Shown here one piece after another: positions 1 through 8,748 of a stretch of DNA of 64,000 nucleotides (the stretch's first letter is position 1; each line of letters begins with the position of its first letter). The translations under genes and the position numbers were made by a program. The DNA comes from Xenophilus sp003671765 (GTDB taxonomy: Bacteria > Pseudomonadota > Gammaproteobacteria > Burkholderiales > Burkholderiaceae_C), in assembly GCA_051414805.1 (NCBI GenBank), contig CP166702.1, positions 1,364,001 through 1,428,000 on the forward strand, written 5' to 3'. The notes beneath the pieces are model-generated. The model did no database searches. It was not told the DNA's origin and saw only the letters and a program-made list of their open reading frames with translations.

Positions 1-97
1 GCACGCTGATGTTGCCCGCGCTGGCATGCGCGTAGCCGCGCTGGAACAGGCTCGCGCCGATGCGGCAGATCTCCTCGCGCGCGTGTGCCTCGTTCAT
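1..97 (-). CDS. otnC: 3-oxo-tetronate 4-phosphate decarboxylase, N-terminal part only
   Basis: Only the first 32 codons lie in the window; the gene runs off the left edge. The peptide opens MNEAHAREEICRIG and reaches ASAGNIS, the substrate-phosphate loop typical of class II aldolase/adducin-fold enzymes. In the family, OtnC decarboxylates 3-oxo-tetronate 4-phosphate to dihydroxyacetone phosphate, which follows directly from the OtnK reaction. Its ATG overlaps the otnK stop as ATGA, so the two are translationally coupled. The assignment rests on the motif plus the otnK/denD/ltnD neighbourhood. Confidence 0.75.
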   Translation of the reverse strand, partial: MNEAHAREEICRIGASLFQRGYAHASAGNISV

Positions 98-1377
98 GGC
101 AGTGCCTCGAAGGCGCGGGTGAAGAAGTCATCGCCGCCGAAGTTGCCGGACTTCAGGGCGACATGCAGGCCGCCGTCCGCGGCGGCCCCGCTGCGGGCAT
201 GGCACCAGGGCACGCCGGGATCGATCTGCGGACCGATCTGCAGCTGGGCGATGCCCAGCGCCTGCACGCAGGCGCCCGCCGTCTCGCCGCCGGCCAGCAC
301 CAGTTGGCGCACGCCGCGCTCGACCAGGCCGCGTGCGACCGCCGCGATCGTGCGCTCCACCATGGCGCCGGCCTCTTCCACGCCGAGCCGTTCCTGCACC
401 GCCTTCGTGACGTTCGCTTCGGCCGTGGAATAGACCAGCACGGGCCCTTGTGCCATGCGCGACGCGGCCCATGCGAGCGCCTCGGCCGCCACGTCCACGC
501 CGGCGGCGATGCGAAGCGGGTCGATCGGCAGCGCCGCGCCGCCGCGGCGCACGAAGTCCGCCACCTGCCGGTTGGTGGCCAGCGAGCAGCTGCCCGAGAC
601 CACCGCGCGCAGTCCGCCGGCCGGTGGCAGCGCACTGGCGCGGGCCGAAGGCGCAAGACCGAAGTTGGCCGGCAGGGCGATGGCCAGCCCCGAGCCCGCC
701 GTCACCAGCGGCAGCGCAGCCAGCGCGGGGCCCAGGCGCAGCAGGTCTTCGTTCGACAGCGCGTCGACGATGGCGATGCCCACGCCCTCCGACTGCAGCT
801 GCGCGATGCGCGCCGCGACCGCATCGGCGCCGCGCGCCACCACCGCGTGGTCGATCAGACCGACCTTGCGTGTGCATTGGGCCTGCAGCACGCGCACCAG
901 GCTGGAATCGGTCATCGGCGTGAGCGGATGGTTCTGCATTCCGCTCTCGTTGAGCAGCACGTCCCCGACGAACAGGTAGCCCTTGAAAATCGTGCGCTCG
1001 TTGTCGGGGAAGGCCGGCGTGGCGACCGTGAAGCCACAGTCCAGCGCATCCATCAGCGCCTCGGCGACGGGGCCGATGTTGCCGTGCGGCGTGCTGTCGA
1101 AGGTGGAGCAGTACTTGAAGTAGATCTGCGGCGCGACCCCGCCGCGACCCTGGCCCTGCAGCCAGCGCAGCGCAGCGAGCGACTGCGCGACGGCCTCGGG
1201 TGCCGGGATGGTGCGCGACTTGAGTGCCACCACGACGGCATCCACCTCGGCGTCCAGCGGGGCTTCCGGCACGCCGATCGTCTGCACCACGCGCATGCCG
1301 GCGCGCACCAGATTGTTGGCCAGGTCGGTCGCCCCGGTGAAATCGTCGGCAATGCAGCCGAGAAGCAGGTTGGCCAT
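94..1377 (-). CDS. otnK: 3-oxo-tetronate kinase
   Basis: This 427-residue protein has the length and layout of the four-carbon acid-sugar kinase family (DUF1537, formerly YgbK). The N-terminal sugar-binding domain opens with the DDFTGATD motif at residues 11-18, and the C-terminal nucleotide-binding domain carries GGETAGA near residue 366. OtnK phosphorylates 3-oxo-tetronate, the product of LtnD or DenD, at O4 in the cytoplasm. It overlaps otnC by 4 bp and lies 10 bp after denD in the same leftward run, matching the known D-erythronate/L-threonate catabolic operon. The precise stereochemistry of the substrate is inferred from the neighbours. Confidence 0.88.
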   Translation of the reverse strand: MANLLLGCIADDFTGATDLANNLVRAGMRVVQTIGVPEAPLDAEVDAVVVALKSRTIPAPEAVAQSLAALRWLQGQGRGGVAPQIYFKYCSTFDSTPHGNIGPVAEALMDALDCGFTVATPAFPDNERTIFKGYLFVGDVLLNESGMQNHPLTPMTDSSLVRVLQAQCTRKVGLIDHAVVARGADAVAARIAQLQSEGVGIAIVDALSNEDLLRLGPALAALPLVTAGSGLAIALPANFGLAPSARASALPPAGGLRAVVSGSCSLATNRQVADFVRRGGAALPIDPLRIAAGVDVAAEALAWAASRMAQGPVLVYSTAEANVTKAVQERLGVEEAGAMVERTIAAVARGLVERGVRQLVLAGGETAGACVQALGIAQLQIGPQIDPGVPWCHARSGAAADGGLHVALKSGNFGGDDFFTRAFEALP

Positions 1378-1387
1378 GGTCTTGTCG

Positions 1388-2401
1388 TCAGCCTTTCAGC
1401 GGCAGCTTCACCGCTTGCGGATTCTCCTGCACGTACTGGCGCAGGACGGTGTCGAAGTCCGGGTCGGCGGCCAGTCCCAGGCTCGCGGCACGCCGGGCGT
1501 GGATGCGGCTGGGCCAGCCCGTGACGATCCTTGCCACGCCGGGGTCGGGCGACCAGTCGATCAACGCGGTCGCCTGCGCTCCGGCGATGCGCTCCAGCGC
1601 CTGGGCCATCTCCCGCACCGTGGTGGTCAACGCCGGCAGGTTGACCGCCGTGCGCGCGCCCCACTCGGCCGCGCCGGCAGTGGCCGCGCGCAGGATGCCT
1701 GCCACCGTGTTGCCGGGCGATGCCAGCGCGACGGCCGTGTCGGGAGGCACCGGGCAGCGCGCCCGCTCACCGGCCAGCGGCTCGCGCAGCATGCCGGACA
1801 GGAAGCTGGAAGCCGCCCCGTTGGGCCGGCCGGGCCGTACGCTCACCGTCATCAGCCGCACGCTGCGGCCCTGCACGAAGCCCTTGCGCGTGTAGTCGGC
1901 CACCAGCTGCTCGCCGACGAACTTCTGGATGCCGTAGCTGTTCTGCGGCGTCGGTAGCGTGCGGTCGTCCACCACTGCGGGCAGTGGCTGTTCCGGCGAA
2001 TCGCCGAACACGGCCACCGAACTGGAGAAGACGAACACGGGTGCATGGCCGGCGCGGCGGCAGCCTTCGAGCAGGGCGCGCGTGGTGTCGAGGTTGCTGC
2101 GCATGCCGAGATCGAAGTCGGCCTCGCATTCGCCGCTGACGGCGGCCGCGAGGTGGAACACGAGCTGGACCTCGGCCAGCGGCAGCGCGCCGGACGCGGC
2201 CTGGTCGAGCAGATCGCCCTGGAGGACGCGGATGCGCGCGTCGGCCTGCAGGTCGACCGGCGGTGGCGCGCGGTCGGCCAGCAGGATGTGTTCGACGGGC
2301 TGTGCAGGTGCGCCGGCCAGCGGCAGGCTGGCCTGTTGCAGGAGGGTCCGTGCGAGGCGGGCGCCCAGGAAGCCGCAGCCGCCGGTGATGAGGACGTTCA
2401 T
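1388..2401 (-). CDS. denD: D-erythronate dehydrogenase, extended SDR
   Basis: This 337-residue NAD(P)-dependent epimerase/dehydrogenase-family protein has the Rossmann glycine motif GGCGFLG at residues 7-13 and the SDR catalytic pair Tyr156 and Lys160 in YGIQK, preceded by a serine-rich stretch near 126-128. Within tetronate operons this family (DenD) oxidises D-erythronate to 2-oxo-tetronate. The ATG at 2401 overlaps the ltnD stop (ATGA), which fixes the start; the longer open frame upstream is antisense to ltnD reading and unlikely to be used. Its presence next to ltnD suggests both threonate and erythronate are handled. Specificity is inferred from context. Confidence 0.8.
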   Translation of the reverse strand: MNVLITGGCGFLGARLARTLLQQASLPLAGAPAQPVEHILLADRAPPPVDLQADARIRVLQGDLLDQAASGALPLAEVQLVFHLAAAVSGECEADFDLGMRSNLDTTRALLEGCRRAGHAPVFVFSSSVAVFGDSPEQPLPAVVDDRTLPTPQNSYGIQKFVGEQLVADYTRKGFVQGRSVRLMTVSVRPGRPNGAASSFLSGMLREPLAGERARCPVPPDTAVALASPGNTVAGILRAATAGAAEWGARTAVNLPALTTTVREMAQALERIAGAQATALIDWSPDPGVARIVTGWPSRIHARRAASLGLAADPDFDTVLRQYVQENPQAVKLPLKG

Positions 2402-3315
2402 GACGAGGCGTCGGTGAGGGTAGGGCGGGCAGCCGGCAGGTCGATGCCCGGGAAGATCTTGATCACGGCGCTGTCGTCCTCGCGGGCGAAGCCGGCGCTG
2501 GAGGCCTGCATGAACATCTGGTGCGCCGTCGACGACAGGGGCAGCGGGAACTTGCTGGCCCGCGCCATGTCGAGCACCAGCCCCAGGTCCTTGACGAAGA
2601 TGTCCACCGCCGACAGCGGCGTGTAGTCGCCGGCGAGCACGTGGGCCATGCGGTTCTCGAACATCCAGCTGTTGCCGGCGCTGTGGGTGATGACCTCGTA
2701 CAGCGCGGCCGCATCGACGCCCTCGCGCAAGCCCAGTGCCATGGCCTCGGCCGCCGCGGCGATGTGCACGCCGGCCAGGAGCTGATTGATGATCTTGACC
2801 TTGCTGCCGGCGCCGGCGCGGTCGCCCAGGCGGTACACCTTGGCGGCCATGGCGTCGAGCACGCTGCCGGCCTTCTGGTAGGCGGCCGGTGCACCGGAGG
2901 TCATCATCGTCATCTGGCCGCTGGCCGCCCTGGCCGCACCGCCCGAGATGGGTGCGTCGAGGTAGAGGATGCCGTGCTCGGCCAGCCTCGCTTCCAGAGC
3001 CGTCGACCAGTAAGGATCGACCGTCGAGCACATCACGAACACGCTGCCGGGCGACATCGCTGCGGCAGCGCCGTGCTTGCCGAACAACACGGCTTCCGTC
3101 TGCTCGGCATTGACCACCACCGAGACCAGCACGTCGCAGCCGGCCGCCGTTTCGGCCGGTGTGGCGCAGGCGAGGCCGCCTTCGGCGGCGAAGTCCTGCG
3201 CGCGCCCCGGCTGCGCGTCGCACACGCGCAATTCGTGGCCCTGCCTGCGCAATGTGGTGGCGATACCGGCGCCCATGGCGCCAAGTCCGATCAGGCCGAT
3301 GGTGGGTTGAAGCAT
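2398..3315 (-). CDS. ltnD: L-threonate 2-dehydrogenase (beta-hydroxyacid dehydrogenase family)
   Basis: This 305-residue protein has the usual length of 3-hydroxyisobutyrate-dehydrogenase-like enzymes. The NAD-binding motif GLGAMG lies at residues 10-15, the substrate-binding APISGG loop near 121-126, and the catalytic lysine is Lys174 in KVKIINQ. LtnD oxidises L-threonate to 2-oxo-tetronate, which an isomerase and OtnK then process. It overlaps denD by 4 bp and lies 86 bp downstream of the oxygenase reductase gene, in the same direction. The start at 3315 is preceded by a GGAG-type ribosome-binding site. A related hydroxyacid substrate cannot be excluded. Confidence 0.82.
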   Translation of the reverse strand: MLQPTIGLIGLGAMGAGIATTLRRQGHELRVCDAQPGRAQDFAAEGGLACATPAETAAGCDVLVSVVVNAEQTEAVLFGKHGAAAAMSPGSVFVMCSTVDPYWSTALEARLAEHGILYLDAPISGGAARAASGQMTMMTSGAPAAYQKAGSVLDAMAAKVYRLGDRAGAGSKVKIINQLLAGVHIAAAAEAMALGLREGVDAAALYEVITHSAGNSWMFENRMAHVLAGDYTPLSAVDIFVKDLGLVLDMARASKFPLPLSSTAHQMFMQASSAGFAREDDSAVIKIFPGIDLPAARPTLTDASS

Positions 3316-3401
3316 GGGATGTCTCCGGTGGTTGACGCAAGGCGCCGCACGATGCCGAAGGAGCACGGCGCCCTTCAAGCCCGCAACGGCCGGCTGCTTT
3401 G

Positions 3402-4340
3402 CTACAGGTCGAGCACCAGCTCGGGGGAGCAGGCGCGCGAGCAGCAGATCATCATGGTCTTGTTGGAGGCTTTCTCCGCCTCCGTCAGTACGTCGTCCCG
3501 GTGGTCGGGGCTGCCCTGCAGGACCTTGACTTCGCACGAGCCGCAGATGCCCTGTTGGCAGGAGTAGGGCGCATCGACTCCGGCGGCCAGCAGCGCGTCG
3601 ACGATCGTCTGGTCTGCGGCCACCGGCAGCACCTGGCCGCTGCGCGCCAGTCGAACGACGAACTCCTGCCCTCCGGCGGTGGGTTCGGCCCCGAACCTCT
3701 CGAAGTGCACCTGCTCGGGCGGCAGCGATGTGGTGGCCGCCAGGAAGGCATCGAGCATCGACGCCGGCCCGCAGCAGTAGAAGTGGGTGCCGGCCGGTTG
3801 CTGCATGACGATGTCCTCGATGGAAAGCCGGCATCCCGCCGTCGAGGAGGCGTGGAGGCGGATCCGGTCGCCCAGGTCCTGCAGTGCGCGCTTGAAGGCG
3901 GCATCCTCGGGGGCCCGCACCGCATAGTGCAGCGTCCAGTCGAGTCCGCGGGCCGCCAGGAGGCGCGCCATGGGAAGCAGCGCTGTGATGCCGATACCGC
4001 CCGCGATCAGCACAGTACGGCCGTTGGCCGCGACGAGCGGAAAGTTGTCCCGCGGAGCGCCGATGCGCAGCAGGCTGCCGATGCGCAACGAGTCGGTCAT
4101 GAACGCGGACCCGCCTCGGCTGGCCGGCTTGCGCTTGACGGCGACCTGATAGCTGTCTGCCGTGGCTGACGCGACCGAATACTGGCGCACGAGCCCGTTG
4201 GGAAGATGCACGTCCACATGCGCGCCGGGCGGGCAAGAGGGCAGTTCGCCCGAAGTCGATTGCAGCTCGCAGGAAACCACGCCAGGCGCCTCCTCGCGCA
4301 GCGCCACGACCCTTACGTCGAACAAGCGCTCGCCGCTCAT
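3402..4340 (-). CDS. PDR/VanB-type oxygenase reductase (FMN, NADH, 2Fe-2S)
   Basis: This 312-residue flavin reductase has the domain order of phthalate dioxygenase reductase: an FMN-binding barrel with RQYS at residues 52-55, an NADH-binding domain with GGIGITA at 114-120, and a C-terminal plant-type 2Fe-2S ferredoxin with cysteines 261, 266, 269 and 299. It would pass electrons from NADH to a Rieske oxygenase. The gene overlaps the upstream Rieske oxygenase gene by 4 bp (ATGA), so that oxygenase is the natural partner. It may also serve the second Rieske oxygenase at 7421, which has no reductase of its own nearby. Confidence 0.87.
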   Translation of the reverse strand: MSGERLFDVRVVALREEAPGVVSCELQSTSGELPSCPPGAHVDVHLPNGLVRQYSVASATADSYQVAVKRKPASRGGSAFMTDSLRIGSLLRIGAPRDNFPLVAANGRTVLIAGGIGITALLPMARLLAARGLDWTLHYAVRAPEDAAFKRALQDLGDRIRLHASSTAGCRLSIEDIVMQQPAGTHFYCCGPASMLDAFLAATTSLPPEQVHFERFGAEPTAGGQEFVVRLARSGQVLPVAADQTIVDALLAAGVDAPYSCQQGICGSCEVKVLQGSPDHRDDVLTEAEKASNKTMMICCSRACSPELVLDL

Positions 4341-5566
4341 TCGAAGAAGTTTCCCGCCTTGACCGAGACCATTGCGCCGTCCTGGCCCGCGCCCTCGGGG
4401 GTGCCACCCTCCTGGACCACGCGGATCTGGCGGGCCAGCATCCGGCGCAGCATCACCAGGCCCTTGTCGCTGGTGGCGAGATGCTCGTCGCTGTGTGCGG
4501 GGATGCTCCCCTGGGTGGATTGCGCCTCGTAGTCGCCCGGGAAGCGCTTGTGCTCGTCTTCCGTCATCTCCCACCAGGTCTTGCCTTCGAAGACCGCCAT
4601 GCGCGAGCGCCGTGAATAGAGTGGGTCTTCGCTCTTGAGCACCCGCGCCACACCGAAGGTGCGGTGGTGATGGCTGTCCACCGGCACCAGCCAGGCCACC
4701 TCGCGGCCCTGGCCGGGCGCCAGCTCGATGGACGGGACGATGCGCACGTTGGGAAGCAGTGTCTGCGTGATCCGCGTCAGGGTGCCTTCCTTGGTCTGGC
4801 GCACTGACCGGTACATGACACCGTGGTCGCACTGCTCCCATTCCACGGCGGGCATGGCCGCCATCTGCTCGCGGAACTGCACGCCGCTGAAGCGCGAATG
4901 CAGGATGACCACGTGGAAGGGATCCATCACATTCTCGAAGTTCTGGAGCCAGCTGTACGGGGCCACAGGCTTGTCCTGGGAGACGCCTCCGCCGATGTAG
5001 AAGCTCTTGTCCTCCTGCTGCAGTTCCTCGTCCGCCCCCAGGTCCTCGAGCACGTCGTACTGCGGCAGGGGGGGCATCGCGTCAAGCGGCCCCATATAGG
5101 CGAAGACGAGGCCATAGCGTTCCTGCACCGGATACCAAGGCTGGCGGCACTTGTCGCGGTGCTGCCCCCCGCCGGGCTCGCAGGGCTGCTCCACGCAACT
5201 GCCGTCGACCGCAAAGAGCCAGCCGTGGTAGCAGCAGCGGATGCCTTCGTTCTCGACCTTGCCGTAGTACAGCGAGGTGCCGCGATGAGCGCAGTGCTCG
5301 TGCAGCAGGCCAGCTTTCCCCTGGCCGTCCCTGAACAAGATCAGGTTCTCGCCCAGGATGCGCACCCGCGCGGGGTCCGTCGTGACCTTGGACGAAACGC
5401 CCACGGGATGCCAATAGCGCCGCATGAACTCGCCGCAGGGCGTGCCGGGCTCGACCTGTGTCAGGAAGTCATCGGACCGGCCAGGCGGCTTGCCGTAGCC
5501 GCCGCCCTGCTGGCGTTTGCCGACAAAGCGGATGGGCTGCGTGGTGGAAGTATCTTGCTCGTTCAT
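4337..5566 (-). CDS. Rieske non-heme iron oxygenase, large subunit (phthalate-dioxygenase type)
   Basis: This 409-residue protein has a Rieske 2Fe-2S centre ligated by Cys92, His94, Cys111 and His114, and a mononuclear iron site in NVMDPFHVVILH (Asp215, His218, His223). There is no small-subunit gene beside it, as expected for the alpha-only phthalate/vanillate oxygenase group. I chose the ATG at 5566 because the upstream extension would read through a likely operator at 5610-5632. It is followed without gap by its reductase. The aromatic or other carboxylated substrate is unknown. Co-transcription with tetronate genes is unusual and may hint at the carbon skeleton released. Confidence 0.85.
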   Translation of the reverse strand: MNEQDTSTTQPIRFVGKRQQGGGYGKPPGRSDDFLTQVEPGTPCGEFMRRYWHPVGVSSKVTTDPARVRILGENLILFRDGQGKAGLLHEHCAHRGTSLYYGKVENEGIRCCYHGWLFAVDGSCVEQPCEPGGGQHRDKCRQPWYPVQERYGLVFAYMGPLDAMPPLPQYDVLEDLGADEELQQEDKSFYIGGGVSQDKPVAPYSWLQNFENVMDPFHVVILHSRFSGVQFREQMAAMPAVEWEQCDHGVMYRSVRQTKEGTLTRITQTLLPNVRIVPSIELAPGQGREVAWLVPVDSHHHRTFGVARVLKSEDPLYSRRSRMAVFEGKTWWEMTEDEHKRFPGDYEAQSTQGSIPAHSDEHLATSDKGLVMLRRMLARQIRVVQEGGTPEGAGQDGAMVSVKAGNFFE

Positions 5567-5609
5567 CGGGTTGTCTCGCGGGAGTTGGCAAGGCTCGAAC
5601 GTGAGCCCT

Positions 5610-5632
5610 ATTAATTGCATTATGCAAGTAAT
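5610..5632. promoter_or_regulatory. Probable MarR operator upstream of the leftward Rieske operon
   Basis: A 23-bp palindrome centred on T5621 has arms ATTAATTGCAT and ATGCAAGTAAT, with a single mismatch between them. Its core TTGCATTATGCAA (5615-5627) recurs in inverted orientation at 6296-6308. It sits 44-66 bp upstream of the oxygenase start and just beyond the marR stop codon, well placed to cover the leftward promoter. Size and symmetry fit MarR-family dimers. Assignment to the adjacent MarR gene is inference. Confidence 0.65.
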
Positions 5633-5663
5633 ATCAACCCGTCGCAAGACGCTGCCGGCCGGT

Positions 5664-6143
5664 CTACTCGGCGCGGGTGGGCTCGGACACGCCCGCGCTC
5701 AGCGCCTGCACTTGCGCATCGATGCGGTCCAGCATGCTCTCGAGCAGCCGGATCTCCTGCGCAGTGAGGCCTGCGCGGACGAATTTCTCGTTGGCGATTG
5801 CGCCTTGCTCGATTTCCTCGTAGAGCGCGCGCCCGGCGCTGGTCAATTCCAGGCGGGCGCGCCGTCTGTCCGAAGGGTCGGGTGTACGCGTGATCAGGCC
5901 GCGCTTGACCAGCAGGTCGATGGCGCGGACGACGCGGAACGGGTCGGACGATGTCCGCTCCCCCAATTCGCCCGCCGAAAGAGGGCCGAAGCGCGCGATG
6001 ACGGCCAGCGAACGCCATGCAGGCATGGGCAGGTCATGGGCGGCCACGTAGCGGGCGGCCATCACGGTGCCGATGCGGGACGCAATCAGACCGAATCGGT
6101 AGGAGATCCAGTGTTCGAGGGCGAACTTCTTCTTAGTGGCCAT
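5664..6143 (-). CDS. MarR-family transcriptional regulator
   Basis: This 159-residue protein has the size and winged-helix layout of MarR repressors. The helix-turn-helix lies around residues 50-80 (LSAGELGERTSSDPFRVVRA), followed by the acidic-basic wing DPSDRRRARL and C-terminal dimerisation helices. It lies between the leftward Rieske operon and the rightward TTT/Rieske operon, and two matching palindromes flank it. The simplest reading is a ligand-relieved repressor of both arms and of itself. The aromatic or acid ligand is unknown. Confidence 0.85.
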   Translation of the reverse strand: MATKKKFALEHWISYRFGLIASRIGTVMAARYVAAHDLPMPAWRSLAVIARFGPLSAGELGERTSSDPFRVVRAIDLLVKRGLITRTPDPSDRRRARLELTSAGRALYEEIEQGAIANEKFVRAGLTAQEIRLLESMLDRIDAQVQALSAGVSEPTRAE

Positions 6144-6295
6144 GGATGCGAGAGGTCTGCGGCAGGGGCTGCTGCGTCCCGAGCATAGCCGTCATGCCCA
6201 CTTCTCCTTGATTTGCAACCTTTCGATCCTAGGGAAATCGCCTAGCCGAAGGAGGTCTCCCTTTGTCGGTGGCCCTTGTGAGGCGAAATAAATAC

Positions 6296-6308
6296 TTGCA
6301 TAATGCAA
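6296..6308. promoter_or_regulatory. Second probable MarR operator, upstream of the rightward operon
   Basis: TTGCATAATGCAA is a 6-1-6 palindrome and the exact inverse of the core at 5615-5627. An extra half site TTGCAT follows at 6312-6317. It lies 81 bp before the TTT binding-protein start (6389) and about 150 bp before the marR start on the other strand, so one site could control the divergent marR and transport/oxygenase promoters. The match between two independent intergenic regions is the main evidence. Confidence 0.65.
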
Positions 6309-6388
6309 TCGTTGCATCGTCGATCCATGGGTCTGGATGCACGTGCAGATGAGAACGCACTGGCCGCCACGGGCCAAGGAGACACACG

Positions 6389-7354
6389 ATGAAAAACAGG
6401 ATGCGCTTGGCGCTGCCGCTGCTTCCGCTGGCCATGACCTCGCCGGTCCACGCGCAGGACGACTGGCCCAGCCGGCCGGTCCGGCTCGTCATCCCGTTCC
6501 CGCCGGGTGGCTCGACCGATGCGCAGGGGCGGTTGTTGGCGCAAAAGCTTTCCGAGGTATGGGGCCAGCCGGTGGTCGTCGACAACCGGCCGGGTGCCGG
6601 CGCCGTGCTGGCGACCAACGTGGTCGCCAAGGCCCCGCCGGATGGCTACACGCTAGGCATCGCCGTGTCGTCCCATGCGATCAATCCGACGCTGAGGTCG
6701 AACCTGCCCTACGACACGCTGAAGGATCTCCAGCCGGTGTCGGAGGTGGGTGTGCAGCACATCATCCTGGATGCCAACCCGTCGCTGCCGGCGGGCAATC
6801 TCGCGGAGCTGCTGGAGCTCGCCCGGCGGCAGCCCGGGCGTCTGAGCTATGCGAGCCCGGGAAGCGGCACCGCGCACCACCTGGTGATGGAGCTTCTGAA
6901 GGTCAAGGCGGGCGTGAACATCGTCCACGTGCCGTACCGCGGGGGCGCGCCGGCACAACAGGACGTGATGGGCGGGCAGGTGCCGCTGCTGATGGACACC
7001 TACTACGCCAGCGCCGGCCTCATCAAGGCTGGGAAGCTCAAGCCCATCGCCCTGTTCAGTCCCTCGCGCCCGGCCAGCGTGCCCGACATCCCGGTGGTCG
7101 CCGAGACTGTTCCTGGCGTGTCGGCCCAGAGCAGCGTCGGCGTGATTGCGCCGGCGGGCACGCCGGCGGCCATCGTGCAGAAGATCAGTGCGGACATCGC
7201 ACGCGCGGCGCACACGCCGGAATTTGCGCACAAGCTGCTCGAAATGGGATTGGATCCCGTCGGCTCCAGCCCCCAGGAATACGACCAGCGCATCCGTGCC
7301 GACATCTTGAAGTGGGCCCCTGTCATCCAGGCGTCTGGGGCCAAGGCCGACTGA
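6389..7354 (+). CDS. TTT-family periplasmic substrate-binding protein
   Basis: This 321-residue protein begins with a Sec signal peptide (basic start, hydrophobic LALPLLPLAMT, cleavage after VHA). The mature part has the Bug/TctC hallmarks: IPFPPGGSTDAQGR, DNRPGAGAVL, PDGYTL, and VPYRGGAPAQ before the hinge. Such proteins deliver carboxylates, often aromatic acids, to a TctAB-type membrane carrier, but no TctA/TctB gene is in this window. It is the first gene of a rightward run controlled by the palindrome at 6296, and is followed after 66 bp by a Rieske oxygenase. Its ligand is probably that oxygenase's substrate. Confidence 0.88.
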   Translation: MKNRMRLALPLLPLAMTSPVHAQDDWPSRPVRLVIPFPPGGSTDAQGRLLAQKLSEVWGQPVVVDNRPGAGAVLATNVVAKAPPDGYTLGIAVSSHAINPTLRSNLPYDTLKDLQPVSEVGVQHIILDANPSLPAGNLAELLELARRQPGRLSYASPGSGTAHHLVMELLKVKAGVNIVHVPYRGGAPAQQDVMGGQVPLLMDTYYASAGLIKAGKLKPIALFSPSRPASVPDIPVVAETVPGVSAQSSVGVIAPAGTPAAIVQKISADIARAAHTPEFAHKLLEMGLDPVGSSPQEYDQRIRADILKWAPVIQASGAKAD

Positions 7355-7420
7355 TGTCTGTGGTGCGTCCGGCTTCTTCAGATCCATCTTCGCGAAACCC
7401 AATAGCTACTTCATACCGCC

Positions 7421-8704
7421 ATGCTGAGCAAAGAAAACAATGACGTCCTGACCCGCACCGGCCAGGGGACACCGATGGGCAAGCTGATGCGCTCCTTCTG
7501 GACGCCGGCCATGCTCGAGCGCGAGATCCCCGCCGCGGACGAACCGCCGGTTCGCCTCGCCCTTCTGGGCGAGTCGCTGGTGGTGTTCCGCGACACCGAG
7601 GGCCGCATCGGCGTGCTGGACGAGCATTGCCCGCACCGAGGCGCCAGCCTCTTCTTCGGCCGCAACGAGGCGGGGGGCGTACGCTGCGTCTATCACGGCT
7701 GGAAGTTCTCGGTGGAGGGCAAGTGCCTCGACATGCCCACCGAGCCCGCAGGCAGTCCGATGTGCTCGAAAGTCCGGGCGACGGCCTACCCAGCGCGCTT
7801 GGCCGGCGGCGTGCTGTGGGTGTACATGGGCGAGGGCGACGCGCCGCCGCTGCCCGACTTCGAGTGGCTGGGCCTGCCGGACGATCACATCTATGCCTCG
7901 CGTTGGGAGCAGGACTGCAACTATGCCCAGGCGATGGAGGGCGAACTGGACAGCGCGCACGTGGGCTTCCTGCACAGCCTCGTCAACAAGACCGAAGGTG
8001 ATGCCCAAGCGTTGACCGGGCAATACTTCCACGACGACAAGGCACCGGTCTGGAAGATCCTGCCGACGCCGGCCGGCTTCATGGCCTGCAACGGACGCAG
8101 GACCGCCGAGGGGCAGCGTTACTGGCGCCTGAACCAGTTCCTGATGCCGTTCTACACCATGATCCCCCCGCATCCGGACGACGCCCATCTGGTGCGCATG
8201 TGGGTGCCCATGACGGACGAGCGCTGCTGGGTGATCTGCGTGACGTTTCGCCCGGACCGCAGGCTGGGCGATAAGGAACTGGCGGCATGGTGCAACGGCG
8301 ACGTCGCGCACCGCAAGGTCGTGCCAGGCACCACGCGCCCGACGGAACGCCTGGACAACAACTACCTGATCGATCGCCAGTTGCAGAAGACCGTGTCGTT
8401 CACGGGCATCGCAGGGGTGCGCGCCCAGGACGCGATGGTGTGCGAGACGGCAGGTGCGATCGTGGATCGCACGCGTGAGAACCTCGGCAGCAGCGACCGC
8501 GCCGTGGTCGCCATGCGCAGGACGCTGATCGATGCGGCCCTCGCATGCGAAGACCGCGGCACGCGGCCGGAGGCCTCGCTCATGCCGCATCTCTATCGCG
8601 TTCGGGCCACGCAGACCGTCCTGCCGGAGGATCTCGATCCCGACAAGGCCGAGGCGCTCATGAGCACGGCCCGCCCCATGGAAGCCCCTGCCGTTCAGGC
8701 GTAA
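7421..8704 (+). CDS. Rieske non-heme iron oxygenase, large subunit (second copy)
   Basis: This 427-residue alpha-only Rieske oxygenase has iron-sulfur ligands Cys70, His72, Cys89 and His92 and mononuclear iron ligands Asp177, His180 and His185 in LDSAHVGFLH. It opens with the LTRTGQGTPMGKLMRSFW segment typical of the phthalate 4,5-dioxygenase-like group. It differs clearly from the oxygenase at 4337, so the two are paralogues rather than a recent duplication. No reductase lies in this arm, so electrons probably come from the reductase at 3402. The substrate is not determinable from sequence. Confidence 0.86.
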   Translation: MLSKENNDVLTRTGQGTPMGKLMRSFWTPAMLEREIPAADEPPVRLALLGESLVVFRDTEGRIGVLDEHCPHRGASLFFGRNEAGGVRCVYHGWKFSVEGKCLDMPTEPAGSPMCSKVRATAYPARLAGGVLWVYMGEGDAPPLPDFEWLGLPDDHIYASRWEQDCNYAQAMEGELDSAHVGFLHSLVNKTEGDAQALTGQYFHDDKAPVWKILPTPAGFMACNGRRTAEGQRYWRLNQFLMPFYTMIPPHPDDAHLVRMWVPMTDERCWVICVTFRPDRRLGDKELAAWCNGDVAHRKVVPGTTRPTERLDNNYLIDRQLQKTVSFTGIAGVRAQDAMVCETAGAIVDRTRENLGSSDRAVVAMRRTLIDAALACEDRGTRPEASLMPHLYRVRATQTVLPEDLDPDKAEALMSTARPMEAPAVQA

Positions 8705-8748
8705 GGGCCTGTCCGATCCCAGACCAACGTCCGTCAAGGAGACACCGT

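Noticed and set aside
85..1524. A 479-codon plus-strand open frame opposite otnK
   Set aside because: It is antisense to a well-supported kinase, has low-complexity Arg/Ala/Gly composition and no recognisable motif; such shadows are expected at this GC content.
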